Source: an uncultured Alistipes sp. | GTDB taxonomy: Bacteria; Bacteroidota; Bacteroidia; Bacteroidales; Rikenellaceae | Length of the DNA: 36,520 nucleotides | NCBI GenBank assembly: GCA_937895825.1 | Contig: CALBKP010000090.1 | Span: 1-36,520 of the forward strand | Direction of reading: 5' to 3' | In this document: positions 19,472 through 29,236 of the stretch, piece by piece | Numbering within the stretch: position 1 is the stretch's first letter | Layout: each line of letters begins with the position of its first letter | Notes under the pieces: generated by a model | Seen by the model: only the letters and a program-made list of their open reading frames with translations | Database searches by the model: none | What the model was told of the DNA's origin: nothing | Translations under genes and position numbers: made by a program

Positions 19472-21793
19472 ATGAGAAGTTGTTTTAAGTTTTTGAGTGT
19501 AGCCCTTATGGTTGCTGCGCTCCTTGTGTCGCTATCGTCTTGTCAGAAAGATCCCGATACAGAGAAAACAAAGGGTAATATCACGTTGTATGTCGATAGT
19601 TTGGAGGCTCTGCCCGAGGGCGATATGCTCCGTGTAAACTACGACATCGCTGAGCGACAGGATGGCGTGGAACTTGTTGCTGAGTGTAAGGATGAGTGGA
19701 TTAGCAGTATCGAGGTGCGATACAGTCTCATAGACATTACCGTTGAGTGTAACCGTAGTGGAGCAGAGCGTTCTGCGACCATTGAGTTGAACTATGGTGG
19801 TGCTCGTGAGAGCCTTACAATTACTCAGAAGCCATGGTTCGAGCCTTTGGTATTGACTGTTGATAAGGTTGAGGCGACGGCTGTGACAATTTCGGTAGCT
19901 GCGCTTGACGAGAGTACTACATGGATTGGTCAGGTGGTAAGCAAGGAGTGGTTCGACTCGTATAGCGAGGAGGATATCTTTTACGAAGACCTTAGCTACT
20001 ACCGCTTGATGGCCTCGGACGCTGAGCTATCGTTGGAGGAGTATCTAAGTTCGATCCTTAGCCACGGCTCGCACTCAGGAATACGTATGAAGGGTCTCGA
20101 TTCGGAGTCCGATTATGTGGTTTACATCTATGGTATGAATGAACTCGGCGAGAAGACCACGGCGCTCTACAGCAAGCACTTTACTACGCCTGCGCCATAC
20201 GAGGGTAACGACGTTACCTATGAGTTTGACGTAGTGTGCGAACGTTCTGTGGCTAAGATCTCTATCGAGCCATCGCACGAGGGCGTGGCCTACTATAATA
20301 ACATCACCACACGCGAGCACTTCGAACAGTGTGGCAGCGATATCAATGCCCTTGTTGAGGATGTTGTGGCCACAGCTCTTGATAACTACCTGTACTGGGA
20401 TATGACCGAGGCGGAGTTCTATGAAAACAACACGGAATATTTCGCTACAAGCTACGAGATGGAGACACTCTCGGCAACGGATTATGTGGTCTTTGCGTTT
20501 AAGTGGGATGAGAACCTTAAGCCCATTAGCGAGGTGTCGTACAAGTGGTTTACGTCAAACGAGGTTAAGCCTTCGGATAATAAGCTCTCGATGACAATCT
20601 CGCAGATTACGCAGACAACCTTCTACGTTGAGACAACGACGACGAACGATGACCCATACACCATCTTCGCCGTTCCTACCGCATCGATAAAGAAGCTTAT
20701 GGCCGACGACGAGATCTTTGACTATATCATCAAGGAGTATGGTGCTCCAGAGCTCGCCTACAACCAGTGCGTGGGCGATGTCAAAGGAACGTTCAGTGGC
20801 CTTGAAGCGGATACGGAGTACACCGTGCTTCTCTTTGGTTATGAGGCTGGTACACGTACGACGGCCATGAAGAGAGAGAAGATTAAGACAGCTGCAGCAG
20901 GCGATGTCGAGGCATGCATCTATACGGTGGAGGTTACTGACGTTGCCGATCACACGGCGAGGGTGACCATCACACCTTCGGATTATAGTGTATGGTATTA
21001 CTGGAACGTCTTTGAGGCATCAACCACCGAGGAGGAGATTAAGAGTTATATAGAGCAGACTATCAATGGTTACTACTATGGTGACTATTCGGAGTTTAGC
21101 TGGGAAGAGATTACGCAGGGAGCAACCTCGAGCTACATATCGCAATTGCGCCCATCGACCGATTATAAGGTAGTTGTTGTGCCGATGAATCCCCGCATGT
21201 TTGAGTATACTGGCTCGTTACGTAGTGTTGGCGAGTTTAGAACTCAGGAGGCAGTCATTGCCGACATAGACATAACGGCAAAGATCGAGGCATACTACGA
21301 TGGCGACGAGCTGATCGAAGTGGGTGGCGATGATTGGAACTTTAGCCACTATGCTGGCTATGCCGTAGCTCCTATAAGTGTGAATGTCGATGGTCAGCAC
21401 TCGGGCTTCTTGTTTACCATCTTCGACTATGTAGACGGCTTGGACGACCCCGAGAAGTACGATGATAATGTGCTATTGGATACTCTCTATGAGGTTGGAG
21501 CATATTGGACACCTGCCTACTTCCGTTGTGCGTGGGATACGCAGCTTATGATTGCTGCCGTGGCGTTCGATATGCAGGGTAATCCGAGTCGTGTTTATCG
21601 CGAGTGTGTAATGCTGACACGTGATGGTGCCAATGATGCGCAGGAGTTTATCGACTTCTATATGGGTGGTACAAGCGCTGTTGCGCTCACTTCGGCGGCT
21701 AAAAAGTGTCAAAATGCGGACTTTGTGGCGGTACAGCGTCCCGTTGTGGAGAAGTGTGTATCGGAGCGTGCTATACGTCTGAATAAGAGATAG
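19472..21793 (+). CDS. BACON-domain lipoprotein with repeated beta-sandwich modules
   Basis: 773 residues. Lipobox SLSSC (Cys24-25 region) followed by QKDPD, consistent with surface export. Residues about 35-122 look like a BACON domain (DEWISSIEV..., ending SLTITQKP). Then come at least three related modules of about 110-150 residues, each ending in a fibronectin-III-like phrase: LDSESDYVVYIYGMNELGEKT, LEADTEYTVLLFGYEAGTRTT, LRPSTDYKVVVVPMNP. No catalytic motif seen. BACON domains are thought to bind mucin or other glycans, so a surface binding role is likely. A terminator follows. Confidence 0.85.
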   Translation: MRSCFKFLSVALMVAALLVSLSSCQKDPDTEKTKGNITLYVDSLEALPEGDMLRVNYDIAERQDGVELVAECKDEWISSIEVRYSLIDITVECNRSGAERSATIELNYGGARESLTITQKPWFEPLVLTVDKVEATAVTISVAALDESTTWIGQVVSKEWFDSYSEEDIFYEDLSYYRLMASDAELSLEEYLSSILSHGSHSGIRMKGLDSESDYVVYIYGMNELGEKTTALYSKHFTTPAPYEGNDVTYEFDVVCERSVAKISIEPSHEGVAYYNNITTREHFEQCGSDINALVEDVVATALDNYLYWDMTEAEFYENNTEYFATSYEMETLSATDYVVFAFKWDENLKPISEVSYKWFTSNEVKPSDNKLSMTISQITQTTFYVETTTTNDDPYTIFAVPTASIKKLMADDEIFDYIIKEYGAPELAYNQCVGDVKGTFSGLEADTEYTVLLFGYEAGTRTTAMKREKIKTAAAGDVEACIYTVEVTDVADHTARVTITPSDYSVWYYWNVFEASTTEEEIKSYIEQTINGYYYGDYSEFSWEEITQGATSSYISQLRPSTDYKVVVVPMNPRMFEYTGSLRSVGEFRTQEAVIADIDITAKIEAYYDGDELIEVGGDDWNFSHYAGYAVAPISVNVDGQHSGFLFTIFDYVDGLDDPEKYDDNVLLDTLYEVGAYWTPAYFRCAWDTQLMIAAVAFDMQGNPSRVYRECVMLTRDGANDAQEFIDFYMGGTSAVALTSAAKKCQNADFVAVQRPVVEKCVSERAIRLNKR

Positions 21794-21836
21794 TATCGAC
21801 GAAAATATAGTTCTGATTGGAACTAATTGTTATGCT

Positions 21837-21868
21837 GGAGCTGTTCAATGGTTTGGACAGCTCCTTTT
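21837..21868 (+). terminator. Intrinsic terminator after the BACON lipoprotein gene
   Basis: GGAGCTGT (21837-21844) pairs with ACAGCTCC (21857-21864), followed by TTTT. Confidence 0.85.
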
Positions 21869-21899
21869 AATTTGTAAATTCGTGATTTCGTTGAATTTA

Positions 21900-21931
21900 T
21901 TTCACTAATGAAAAAGTTTGTTCTATCTTTG
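21900..21931 (+). promoter_or_regulatory. Promoter of the seven-gene surface operon
   Basis: TATCTTTG (21924-21931) with TTTC at 21900-21903 and a 20-base spacer. The ATG at 21966 follows by 34 bases. No other promoter of this quality is seen before 31862, so this should drive the whole operon. Confidence 0.6.
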
Positions 21932-21965
21932 CCTGCGGATTTTTTTAACATGGAATAGATATAGT

Positions 21966-23774
21966 ATGAAGATTCTTGCGAAATTGATCTCTGCTGCGGC
22001 ACTTGCCATCGGCATGGTATCGTGCAGTGTGGAGGTTACGGATACACTCACACGTCCCGTTGAGCAGGTAGAGGTAGGCTTCTCAATGCCTACTGATGCT
22101 ACGCGTACGGCCATTGCCGACGATGGTAAGACCACTTACTGGGCTGTGGGCGATAAGCTCGCCGTGTGGGCGCGTAATAGCAGTGGTGATTACGTTTTTG
22201 AGAATACCACGTTCTCGTTGCGCCACTTCTCGGAGACCTACGACAAGGCCTTCTTCACGGCAAACATTGCGGCAATGGCCTCGGGTGAGTATACCTACAT
22301 GCTATCCTACCCGCAGCCTAAGTCGGTTATCGGTACGTTGGCTACGTATAACGTTGCGTCAACGCAGTCGGGAAAGTATGATGGCATCCACGATATTATG
22401 GTTGCTGAGCCGGTTAAGGACGATGCTCTGACCTCGGCAGGTATGGTGTCGCTCAATACCGTTATGTGCCACCAGATGCATGCCATAAAGATTACCGTTC
22501 CCGAGGGTCGTAACCTCTTTGGCTCGCGCTTTTACCGCCTGGAGATTACCTTCCCGCAGGATGTTGTTGGTGATGTGACACTCGATGTTAGCGACCCCAG
22601 CGAGGCACCTATCTATACGAACACCTCGAACGTGATTACTGTGGAGAGTGCCGAGGGCTTCGATGCTGGCGATGATATCTGGGTATTTGTGCTTCCTGGA
22701 ACGGTCGATGGTGATGTGAGCTACAAGGTTAAGTCGCTGAATCAGCAGTCGGTCGTAAATACCTACCCCCTGTCGCGTAACATGAAGGCGGGTCACGTAA
22801 CACCTATCTCGATGGCTATCCCTAAACTATACAAGTACACATCGTTTATCTTGTCGGAGGGGGCTAATAACCTTGGTGAGGAGTTCAATAGCTTCAAGGT
22901 TTACGATAAGAGCAATGCGTTGCTTGCCTCGTTTACTCGTAATGCCGAGAATCGATATGAGTTTGGCTTCGAGGGAGATATAGACTTTTCATCGTGGGAG
23001 AATACCGATTTACGTATTGTTTTCGACTCGGATAATGCTATTGTTGAGAATAGCGTAAACATTGGTAAAATTGAGCTCTTCTGCCAAAATGCGGTCACGC
23101 CATTCGTAGTTCCATACCTCTTCGAAGAGGACTTCAGCGGTATTTACAAGGAGGGCGAGAGCTATGGTAATAATGACTATGCATCGAGCGATAGAAATCA
23201 GCCAGGTGCTGTGTTGGATGGTTGTATGACATCGAAGGGTTGGAATGCAGCACGTTATTGGACGCTCGGTAACTCTATGCGTATCAATGTGCGTTATCAG
23301 ACAGCCGTAGGATTTGCATCTACACACTACGGACGACTGGATACACCTGCAATGTCGATGTTGAAGAGTAGCGCAAATGTAGACGTTGTGGTTATGTTCG
23401 ATGCCGCAGCCTACGCACATGAGTCGTCAAGTATCGGTATCTTGTCTACAAGTGTCTCGCTTGCCACACACACTAATAACGCAAACCCCATAGATGGTAT
23501 CCCCACGGGTAAGTCGGGTTTGTTCTCATCGTATAATACCACTATTGATGATTTTGGTACTACCCACTTCAAGATGGATGGACTTACGGCAGCGGGTGCT
23601 GAGGCTTTTAATGAGACTTTCCCGACTTACACGGCAACTGTTAAGTCGTTGCAGTCTACTTCGCGTCTTTGCTTCTATCCCTCGATCTCGACAGAGACAG
23701 GACTCGTACAAACAGGTAATGCTGAGGGTAATGTCTATATCGACAATATTAGGGTTCAGATCGTAAAAAAATAA
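21966..23774 (+). CDS. Fimbrillin-family lipoprotein with C-terminal lectin-like domain
   Basis: 602 residues. Lipobox GMVSC (Cys20). Residues about 30-300 are fimbrillin-like: TDATRTAIADDGKTTYWAVGDKLAVWA, then HQMHAIKITVP and IWVFVLPGT. The C-terminal part (from about 395, LFEEDFSGI...YASSDRNQPGAVLDGC...GRLDTPAMSML...NVYIDNIRVQIV) looks like a jelly-roll carbohydrate-binding domain of the choice-of-anchor type. ATG 21966 is chosen: a longer frame starts before the promoter. First gene of the operon, probably exposed on the surface and possibly part of a pilus-like or adhesin complex. Confidence 0.85.
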   Translation: MKILAKLISAAALAIGMVSCSVEVTDTLTRPVEQVEVGFSMPTDATRTAIADDGKTTYWAVGDKLAVWARNSSGDYVFENTTFSLRHFSETYDKAFFTANIAAMASGEYTYMLSYPQPKSVIGTLATYNVASTQSGKYDGIHDIMVAEPVKDDALTSAGMVSLNTVMCHQMHAIKITVPEGRNLFGSRFYRLEITFPQDVVGDVTLDVSDPSEAPIYTNTSNVITVESAEGFDAGDDIWVFVLPGTVDGDVSYKVKSLNQQSVVNTYPLSRNMKAGHVTPISMAIPKLYKYTSFILSEGANNLGEEFNSFKVYDKSNALLASFTRNAENRYEFGFEGDIDFSSWENTDLRIVFDSDNAIVENSVNIGKIELFCQNAVTPFVVPYLFEEDFSGIYKEGESYGNNDYASSDRNQPGAVLDGCMTSKGWNAARYWTLGNSMRINVRYQTAVGFASTHYGRLDTPAMSMLKSSANVDVVVMFDAAAYAHESSSIGILSTSVSLATHTNNANPIDGIPTGKSGLFSSYNTTIDDFGTTHFKMDGLTAAGAEAFNETFPTYTATVKSLQSTSRLCFYPSISTETGLVQTGNAEGNVYIDNIRVQIVKK

Positions 23775-23809
23775 AATTAAGATTAAATATTAACTAAAAC
23801 CAATTGATT

Positions 23810-24583
23810 ATGAAAAGACTTTTCACAATTGCATCGCTCGTGGCTCTCACGTTGGCATCGTGTGCCAAGGATGAGATTAAGAGCGAGGAGAAGGGTGAGG
23901 GTAGTGTGACAATTGCGTGCAACGTAGCAACAGATGTTACCGAGACACGTGCCAACGTTAGCTGCACAACACCCGCCGAGGAGGATTTCGCTCTCGTTAT
24001 CGAGGGTGTATCTCTGGGTTACAAGCAGGAGTATGCCTCAGTTGCCGACTTCGACGAGGAGGCTTACTTCTACAAGGGAACTTACAAGGCAACGGTTACT
24101 GCTGGTGACACAGCAAACGAGGGCTACGACAAGGCAGCCTTCGTAGGCAGCAAGGAGTTTGTGATCACACCTCGTCAGAATACCAAGGTGGATATCACCG
24201 CTACGATTGCTAATGCACTCGTTAAGGTTGTGGTTACGGATAGTTTTAAGACCTACTTCCCTGGTGGTTATGACCTTAAGCTTACAACTGCTGCAGGAAA
24301 TGAGTTTGACGTTACTGCGCAGACCGAGCCTTTGTTCATCGCGCCTACATCTTTCAAGATCACAGGTACGGGTACAAAGCAGGCTAACCAGTCGGGTGCA
24401 GAGGCATCTACTATTGCTATCCCCGAGTATAATAATGACCAGTTGGAGGCTCAGCACTATTATACAGTGAAGCTCGACGTTAGCAACGTTGGTCAGGCAA
24501 CGCTTACCGTTACGCTTAACGATACGATCGTTGAGGAGCAGACGATCGAGACAGAGCTTAACGATAATTCAGATAACGCTTAG
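23810..24583 (+). CDS. DUF4493-type lipoprotein (short)
   Basis: 257 residues. Signal peptide and lipobox LASC followed by AKDE. The body (FALVIEGVSLGYKQEYASVADFD...GTYKATVTAGDT...AAFVGSKEFVITPRQNTKVDITATIANALVKVVVTDSF) matches the DUF4493 pattern: a fimbrillin-like beta-sandwich with an ordered accessory-strand region. No enzyme motif. It sits 35 bases after the first gene and 27 before the next DUF4493 gene, so it is co-transcribed. Function unknown; probably a structural or binding subunit at the surface. Confidence 0.8.
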   Translation: MKRLFTIASLVALTLASCAKDEIKSEEKGEGSVTIACNVATDVTETRANVSCTTPAEEDFALVIEGVSLGYKQEYASVADFDEEAYFYKGTYKATVTAGDTANEGYDKAAFVGSKEFVITPRQNTKVDITATIANALVKVVVTDSFKTYFPGGYDLKLTTAAGNEFDVTAQTEPLFIAPTSFKITGTGTKQANQSGAEASTIAIPEYNNDQLEAQHYYTVKLDVSNVGQATLTVTLNDTIVEEQTIETELNDNSDNA

Positions 24584-24610
24584 TAATAACACATTATAGA
24601 TCTGATAGAT

Positions 24611-26257
24611 ATGAAATCAGTAGTAAGATTAATGAGCATCGCCGTAGTCTTTGCGCTCACGCTTGGTGCTTGTAAGAAAGATAAGGTAGATTATATTGGT
24701 GACATTGACACCAATACAGAGAATATCGGTTACCTCTCGTTCTCAAACTTTGAGGCCACGGTGATGGAGGATACCGAGAATATCGCTAACCCTGCAGCAA
24801 AGACACGTGCGGGTGTGGATATTAACACATTTGATGTTGTTATTACGAACAAGGCTGGCGAAAAGGTGGGCCAGTATAAGTATGGTGAGCTTCCCTCGGA
24901 GCCTATCTCATTGGCCGCTGGCATCTACAAGGTGGCTATCTCGTCGGGTGCGATGAGCGGTGCTGCTTGGGAGAGCCCCGTCTATGCAGCTGAGAAGGAG
25001 TTTACGGTTGTTCGTAAGCAGACCACTGTCGTTAACGACATCGTATGTAAACTCTCAAACATCAAGGTTACGGTTGGCTACTCGGCAGATATCATCGAGA
25101 GCCTCGACCCCGCATATACCACTATGACCGTGGCGTTGAAGGAGAATGACCTCCTCTACGCTATGAACGAGGAGCGTGCTGGTTATTTCAAGCCTATTGA
25201 GGAGACCAACACCCTTGAGCTTACGCTTAGCTGCCGCTATAAGGGTCAGGATAAGGATATCATCATGACCAATTCTATTGCTAACGTAAAGGCTGCTCAG
25301 TGGCGTAAGATTAACGTCGTTATCCAGCATGCTTCGGATGGTACGGCTACTATTGGCATTGTTTGTGACACTTGGACTTACGATGAGGAGGTCGTATTTG
25401 ACACTGCCACCTTTTTAATGGAGGAGGTTATTCCAGATGATACCGACATGCCTGAGATCGTATGGGAGGGTCATGATTTGAGCCAGCCATTCGAGCTTAC
25501 GGACGATATGTTCGATGGAGATGGTAACTTCACATCAAACATCAACCTCGATATCACATCGAAGAGCGCTATTGCATCTGTCGTTGTAAAGGTTAGCTCG
25601 GACAATGCCGACTTTACGAAGGCTTACTCGGAGCTTATGCCCCTTGAGAGTGACATCTGCAACGGCTCGGTATCGAATGCTATCCTTAAGATGATGGGTT
25701 ATCCTACCGATGCTAAGGGCGCTACCAGCACACGTATCAAGTTCGCATCGCAGATCGAGATGCTCACATCGTACGAGGGTACTCACTCTTACGAGGTGAC
25801 GGTTACGGATGTTAACGGCCGCGCTTCGACCGTGACACTCGCTATCAAGTATGGTCAGAATGTAGCTCCTACAATCGTATGGGTTGGTTACGACATCAAC
25901 AAGCAGCAGACATACTTCGCTGGCATGACTTGTGACTTGAAGGTTACTGCACCTCTTGCAATTGCAGACTTCAGAGTTAAGATTATCTCTGCTACGCTTA
26001 CTCCCGAGGAGTTGGCTGGTGTGGGCCTTGCTGGTGAGTTCAGCCTTATCAACGACACTCAGTTCTTCGAGTCGTTGAAGAATCTCGGCTTCCCCACAGG
26101 CAACGAGGTGAAGGGCAAGACTGCGGTTGACTTGAGTATCTCGAACTTCCTTGGCGTACTTAATATGCTTGGTTCGGGTGATCATAACTTCGAGATGACG
26201 GTTACAGACACAGAGGGTAATGCTACGACGAAGACCGTAATGTTGCACTTTGAGTAA
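24611..26257 (+). CDS. DUF4493-type lipoprotein (long)
   Basis: 548 residues. Lipobox TLGAC followed by KKDK. Residues about 40-270 repeat the DUF4493 plan (AGIYKVAISSGAMSGAAWESPVYAAEKEFTVVRKQTTVVNDIVCKLSNIKVTVGYS). The C-terminal half holds two related modules of about 120 residues, each starting PEIVWEGHDL / PTIVWVGYDI and ending HSYEVTVTDVNGRAST / HNFEMTVTDTEGNATT, so it arose by internal duplication. No enzyme motif. Third gene of the operon, presumably a surface subunit. Confidence 0.8.
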   Translation: MKSVVRLMSIAVVFALTLGACKKDKVDYIGDIDTNTENIGYLSFSNFEATVMEDTENIANPAAKTRAGVDINTFDVVITNKAGEKVGQYKYGELPSEPISLAAGIYKVAISSGAMSGAAWESPVYAAEKEFTVVRKQTTVVNDIVCKLSNIKVTVGYSADIIESLDPAYTTMTVALKENDLLYAMNEERAGYFKPIEETNTLELTLSCRYKGQDKDIIMTNSIANVKAAQWRKINVVIQHASDGTATIGIVCDTWTYDEEVVFDTATFLMEEVIPDDTDMPEIVWEGHDLSQPFELTDDMFDGDGNFTSNINLDITSKSAIASVVVKVSSDNADFTKAYSELMPLESDICNGSVSNAILKMMGYPTDAKGATSTRIKFASQIEMLTSYEGTHSYEVTVTDVNGRASTVTLAIKYGQNVAPTIVWVGYDINKQQTYFAGMTCDLKVTAPLAIADFRVKIISATLTPEELAGVGLAGEFSLINDTQFFESLKNLGFPTGNEVKGKTAVDLSISNFLGVLNMLGSGDHNFEMTVTDTEGNATTKTVMLHFE

Positions 26258-26292
26258 AGATAGCATAATTAATGTATAAGGAGATTATGACT

Positions 26293-28347
26293 ATGAAAAA
26301 GATATTAGCATTAGTTAGCGCAGTGCTTGTGTTGGCATCATGCGCAAAGGATATGGAGCCTCAGTTCCAGATGGCTACAAACGAGGGTGCAATGCGCCTG
26401 GGTCTTACCATGCAGTCAGATGTTCGTGCAGACCAGAATATCGTAATTAAGATCTATAAGGTCTCGGGCGAGGAGAAGAGTCTCGTGCGTCGTTACACCT
26501 CGTTGGCCGATATTCCAGACTACCTCACGCTCCTTGGCGGCAACTACCTTGCATCGGTTCAGGTGGGCGAGAAGAGTGTAGTGTCGTTCGACGAGAAGTG
26601 CTACGCCGGTGAGCAGACCTTTACAATCACCAAGGGTCAGGTAACTCCTGTTACGGTTGATTGTAAGCTCCTCTCGACGATTGCTCGTGTTGAGTATGAT
26701 GAGACGGTTGCGGAGAAGTTGGCGTCTGGCTACGCTACTACAGTCGCCGTTGCCGAGGCATACGATCAGTCGGCCGTAAACACGGGTGATATCCACTCGT
26801 TGAAGTACACCGAGACTAAGGATGGTTACTTTATGATGCCAGTAGATCAGACAACGCTCGTATGGCACTTCGAGGGTACTTCTGTCGAGGGTACTGAGAT
26901 CGTTAAGGAGGGTAAGATCGAGAACGTGAAGCCCGCATCGAAGTACACCATCTTGCTCCGCTACTCTAAGGATGCTAACGGCTCGGTTCAGATCACAGCA
27001 ACTGTTGACGAGAGCGTTGAGGTGTTCGACGATAACATCTCGTTCAGCCCAGATCCTACGATTATGGGTGATGGCTTCGATATGAACGAGGAGCAGCTCT
27101 CAACGACGGCATCACGTACTTATAACATCTCGTCGCTTGCGGCCATCAAGAGCATGAGCATTGCCGCTGATGGCGTGGAGTACGACCTTCTTAACAATGC
27201 GCCTGCTGGCGTGTCGGTTGAGAAGATCAGCGACACAAACTATAAGGTTACTATTGCTAAGGAGTTCTTTGTTAATGTATCTGGTGGCCATAACGTTGTA
27301 GTATTCCACATCGAGGATGTTGACAGTGGTAAGGCTAACAAGGAGGTTGCTTACAACGTGGAGGGCGTTATGCCTCTTACTAAATCGGATTACGACCTTT
27401 GGTTTGGTAATGTTACGTTCAAGGCTAACGTCATCAATACTTCGGCATCGTCTGTAAAGATCGCTTACCGTGCAGATGGTGGTGCTTGGACTGAGGTTGC
27501 AGCTACGGTAGGTGTTGGTGGCGTATACACGGCTACTGGCTCTAACTTCGCTGCTGAGAAGAACTACGAGTATAAGCTCATCGTTGGTGGTGTGGATACA
27601 GGTAAGATGCTTGCTCACGCAACGGCTGCTGGTGCTCAGATTCCTAACGGCGATATGGAGTCGTGGAGCGAGTCAGGTGGTGTTATCTACCCCTACGCTC
27701 AGGGTGCTTCGCCCTTCTGGCTCACGGGTAACGACGGTGCTAAGATGGCAGGTGCTACTCTTACTAAGTCATCTACGGATGTGCGTCCTGGTTCAACTGG
27801 ATCGTCCTCAGCATACCTTCAGTCGCAGTTTGCTTCAGTTATGGGTATCGGTAAGTTTGCCGCAGGTAACCTCTTTGTGGGAACGTTCTCGATGAGCGGC
27901 CTCGACGGTACCGTAAACTTTGGTCGCGACTTCAACTTCACGGCTAAGCCTAAGAGCATGTCGTTCTGGATGAAGCATAACGAGGGTACTATTGATAAGG
28001 GTGCCGGTACTCCTTCGGAGGCAACAGGAAAGGATAAGGCTACGATTATGGTGATTATCACCAACTGGGATACTCCTTATGCTGTGAATACCAAGGATCA
28101 GTCGACATTCTTCTCTATGTCGGATCTCGCAACGATGGATGGCGTTATCGGCTATGGTTATATCGAGAAGCGTGAGTCGGATACCGACTGGAAGGAGTAC
28201 ACCATCGACATCACCTACCGCGAGGATATGAAGAACGAGAAACCAAAGAAGCTCGTTGTATCGTTCACTCCTTCGGGCTTTGGTGACTACTTCACGGGCT
28301 CTACCGAGTCGTGGATGTATGTCGATGATATCGTCTTGAACTACTAA
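26293..28347 (+). CDS. DUF4493 + PCMD lipoprotein
   Basis: 684 residues from ATG 26293 (MKKILALVSAVLVLASC); ATGs at 26272 and 26287 are in frame, but the signal peptide begins best here. Lipobox LASC followed by AKDM. Residues about 25-240 are DUF4493-like. The C-terminal 240 or so residues, from IPNGDMESWSESGGVIYPYA, are a PCMD (putative carbohydrate metabolism) domain ending WMYVDDIVLNY, a beta-jelly-roll probably binding glycans. The same domain closes the last gene of the operon, with stretches such as MGIGKFAAGN identical in both. A strong hairpin follows the stop. Confidence 0.85.
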   Translation: MKKILALVSAVLVLASCAKDMEPQFQMATNEGAMRLGLTMQSDVRADQNIVIKIYKVSGEEKSLVRRYTSLADIPDYLTLLGGNYLASVQVGEKSVVSFDEKCYAGEQTFTITKGQVTPVTVDCKLLSTIARVEYDETVAEKLASGYATTVAVAEAYDQSAVNTGDIHSLKYTETKDGYFMMPVDQTTLVWHFEGTSVEGTEIVKEGKIENVKPASKYTILLRYSKDANGSVQITATVDESVEVFDDNISFSPDPTIMGDGFDMNEEQLSTTASRTYNISSLAAIKSMSIAADGVEYDLLNNAPAGVSVEKISDTNYKVTIAKEFFVNVSGGHNVVVFHIEDVDSGKANKEVAYNVEGVMPLTKSDYDLWFGNVTFKANVINTSASSVKIAYRADGGAWTEVAATVGVGGVYTATGSNFAAEKNYEYKLIVGGVDTGKMLAHATAAGAQIPNGDMESWSESGGVIYPYAQGASPFWLTGNDGAKMAGATLTKSSTDVRPGSTGSSSAYLQSQFASVMGIGKFAAGNLFVGTFSMSGLDGTVNFGRDFNFTAKPKSMSFWMKHNEGTIDKGAGTPSEATGKDKATIMVIITNWDTPYAVNTKDQSTFFSMSDLATMDGVIGYGYIEKRESDTDWKEYTIDITYREDMKNEKPKKLVVSFTPSGFGDYFTGSTESWMYVDDIVLNY

Positions 28348-28355
28348 TAACACCC

Positions 28356-28399
28356 GAGATAGTGGCAACCACCGTTGCCACTATCTCTATAATTTTTTT
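28356..28399 (+). terminator. Strong hairpin with T-tract inside the operon
   Basis: GAGATAGTGGCAAC (28356-28369) pairs perfectly with GTTGCCACTATCTC (28374-28387), 14 pairs with a CACC loop; five bases later come seven T (28393-28399). The next gene starts at 28402, so there is no room for a new promoter after it. It may terminate most transcripts after the PCMD gene and set a lower dose of the two barrels, or act as an RNA-processing or stability element. Confidence 0.75.
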
Positions 28400-28401
28400 C
28401 G

Positions 28402-29223
28402 ATGAAGAAATTTTACTTAACCCTTCTCGCTCTATGCATTGTGCTTCCGACAATTGCACAGCGGTCAGAGGGTATTACTACGGTCTCGGCTGGTGCTTCT
28501 GAAACCGAAACACTCACGCCCAACGAGGCGCGTAAGCAAAGAGGCTTCTCTACCGATACTAACTTCGTGCCCCGTGGACAATGGATCTTCGGTGGTACGG
28601 CTTCGTATTCGACACATAACAACAGCAACTATAAGCTACTTATCATCGACGATATCAACTCGGAGGGTTATAGCGTCAATGTAAGCCCGATGATTGCCTA
28701 TGCACCATGGAAGAATATGGCTGTGGGTATTCGTTTTGGCTATGGTCGCTCATTGTTGGCGTTGGATAGCGCAGGGTTGGCGTTTGGTGATGCGGAGTCG
28801 GGTATCAACATCAATGTAGATTACTTCCACCAGATTAAGCATAGCTATACGGGTACTCTCTTCTGGCGACCCTACATCCCACTGGGACACAGCAACCGTT
28901 TTGCGATCTTTGCCGAGGTGCAGCTCAACATGACGGGCTCGCAGTCGAAGATTGTGGCGGAGGATGGCGTTGTGGATCAGTATCAGAACTACCGAGGCAC
29001 ATATTCTGAGAGTATCGGTGGTTCGATAGCGTTGCAGCCAGGTATCATGGCCTTCGTTACGAATAATACGGCATTGGAACTATCTATCGGTGTCTTTGGT
29101 ATCGGCTATGAGCGTACGAACCAGGTGCGTAACCAGGTGGAGCAGGGTGTCGTAGAGTCAAGCAATATGAATTTCAAGGTCAACCTACTGTCGATTGGCT
29201 TTGGTATATCGTTCTACCTATAA
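28402..29223 (+). CDS. Outer-membrane beta-barrel protein
   Basis: 273 residues. Cleavable signal peptide (MKKFYLTLLALCIVLPTIAQ, type I site after AQ, no lipobox cysteine). Then alternating polar/hydrophobic strands: WIFGGTASYSTH, YSVNVSPMIAYAPWKNMAVGIRFGYGRS, GTLFWRPYIPLG, FAIFAEVQLNMTGS, ending LLSIGFGISFYL with the C-terminal aromatic/Leu typical of barrels. About 10-12 strands are likely. Paralogous in layout to the next gene. It may anchor or export the surface lipoproteins of the operon. Depends on read-through of the hairpin just upstream. Confidence 0.82.
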   Translation: MKKFYLTLLALCIVLPTIAQRSEGITTVSAGASETETLTPNEARKQRGFSTDTNFVPRGQWIFGGTASYSTHNNSNYKLLIIDDINSEGYSVNVSPMIAYAPWKNMAVGIRFGYGRSLLALDSAGLAFGDAESGININVDYFHQIKHSYTGTLFWRPYIPLGHSNRFAIFAEVQLNMTGSQSKIVAEDGVVDQYQNYRGTYSESIGGSIALQPGIMAFVTNNTALELSIGVFGIGYERTNQVRNQVEQGVVESSNMNFKVNLLSIGFGISFYL

Positions 29224-29236
29224 AATGTTGAGCACT

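Noticed and set aside
22359..28368. Long minus-strand frames opposite the DUF4493/PCMD genes
   Set aside because: They mirror the plus-strand codon bias, have no recognisable domain and no promoters; shadows of real genes.
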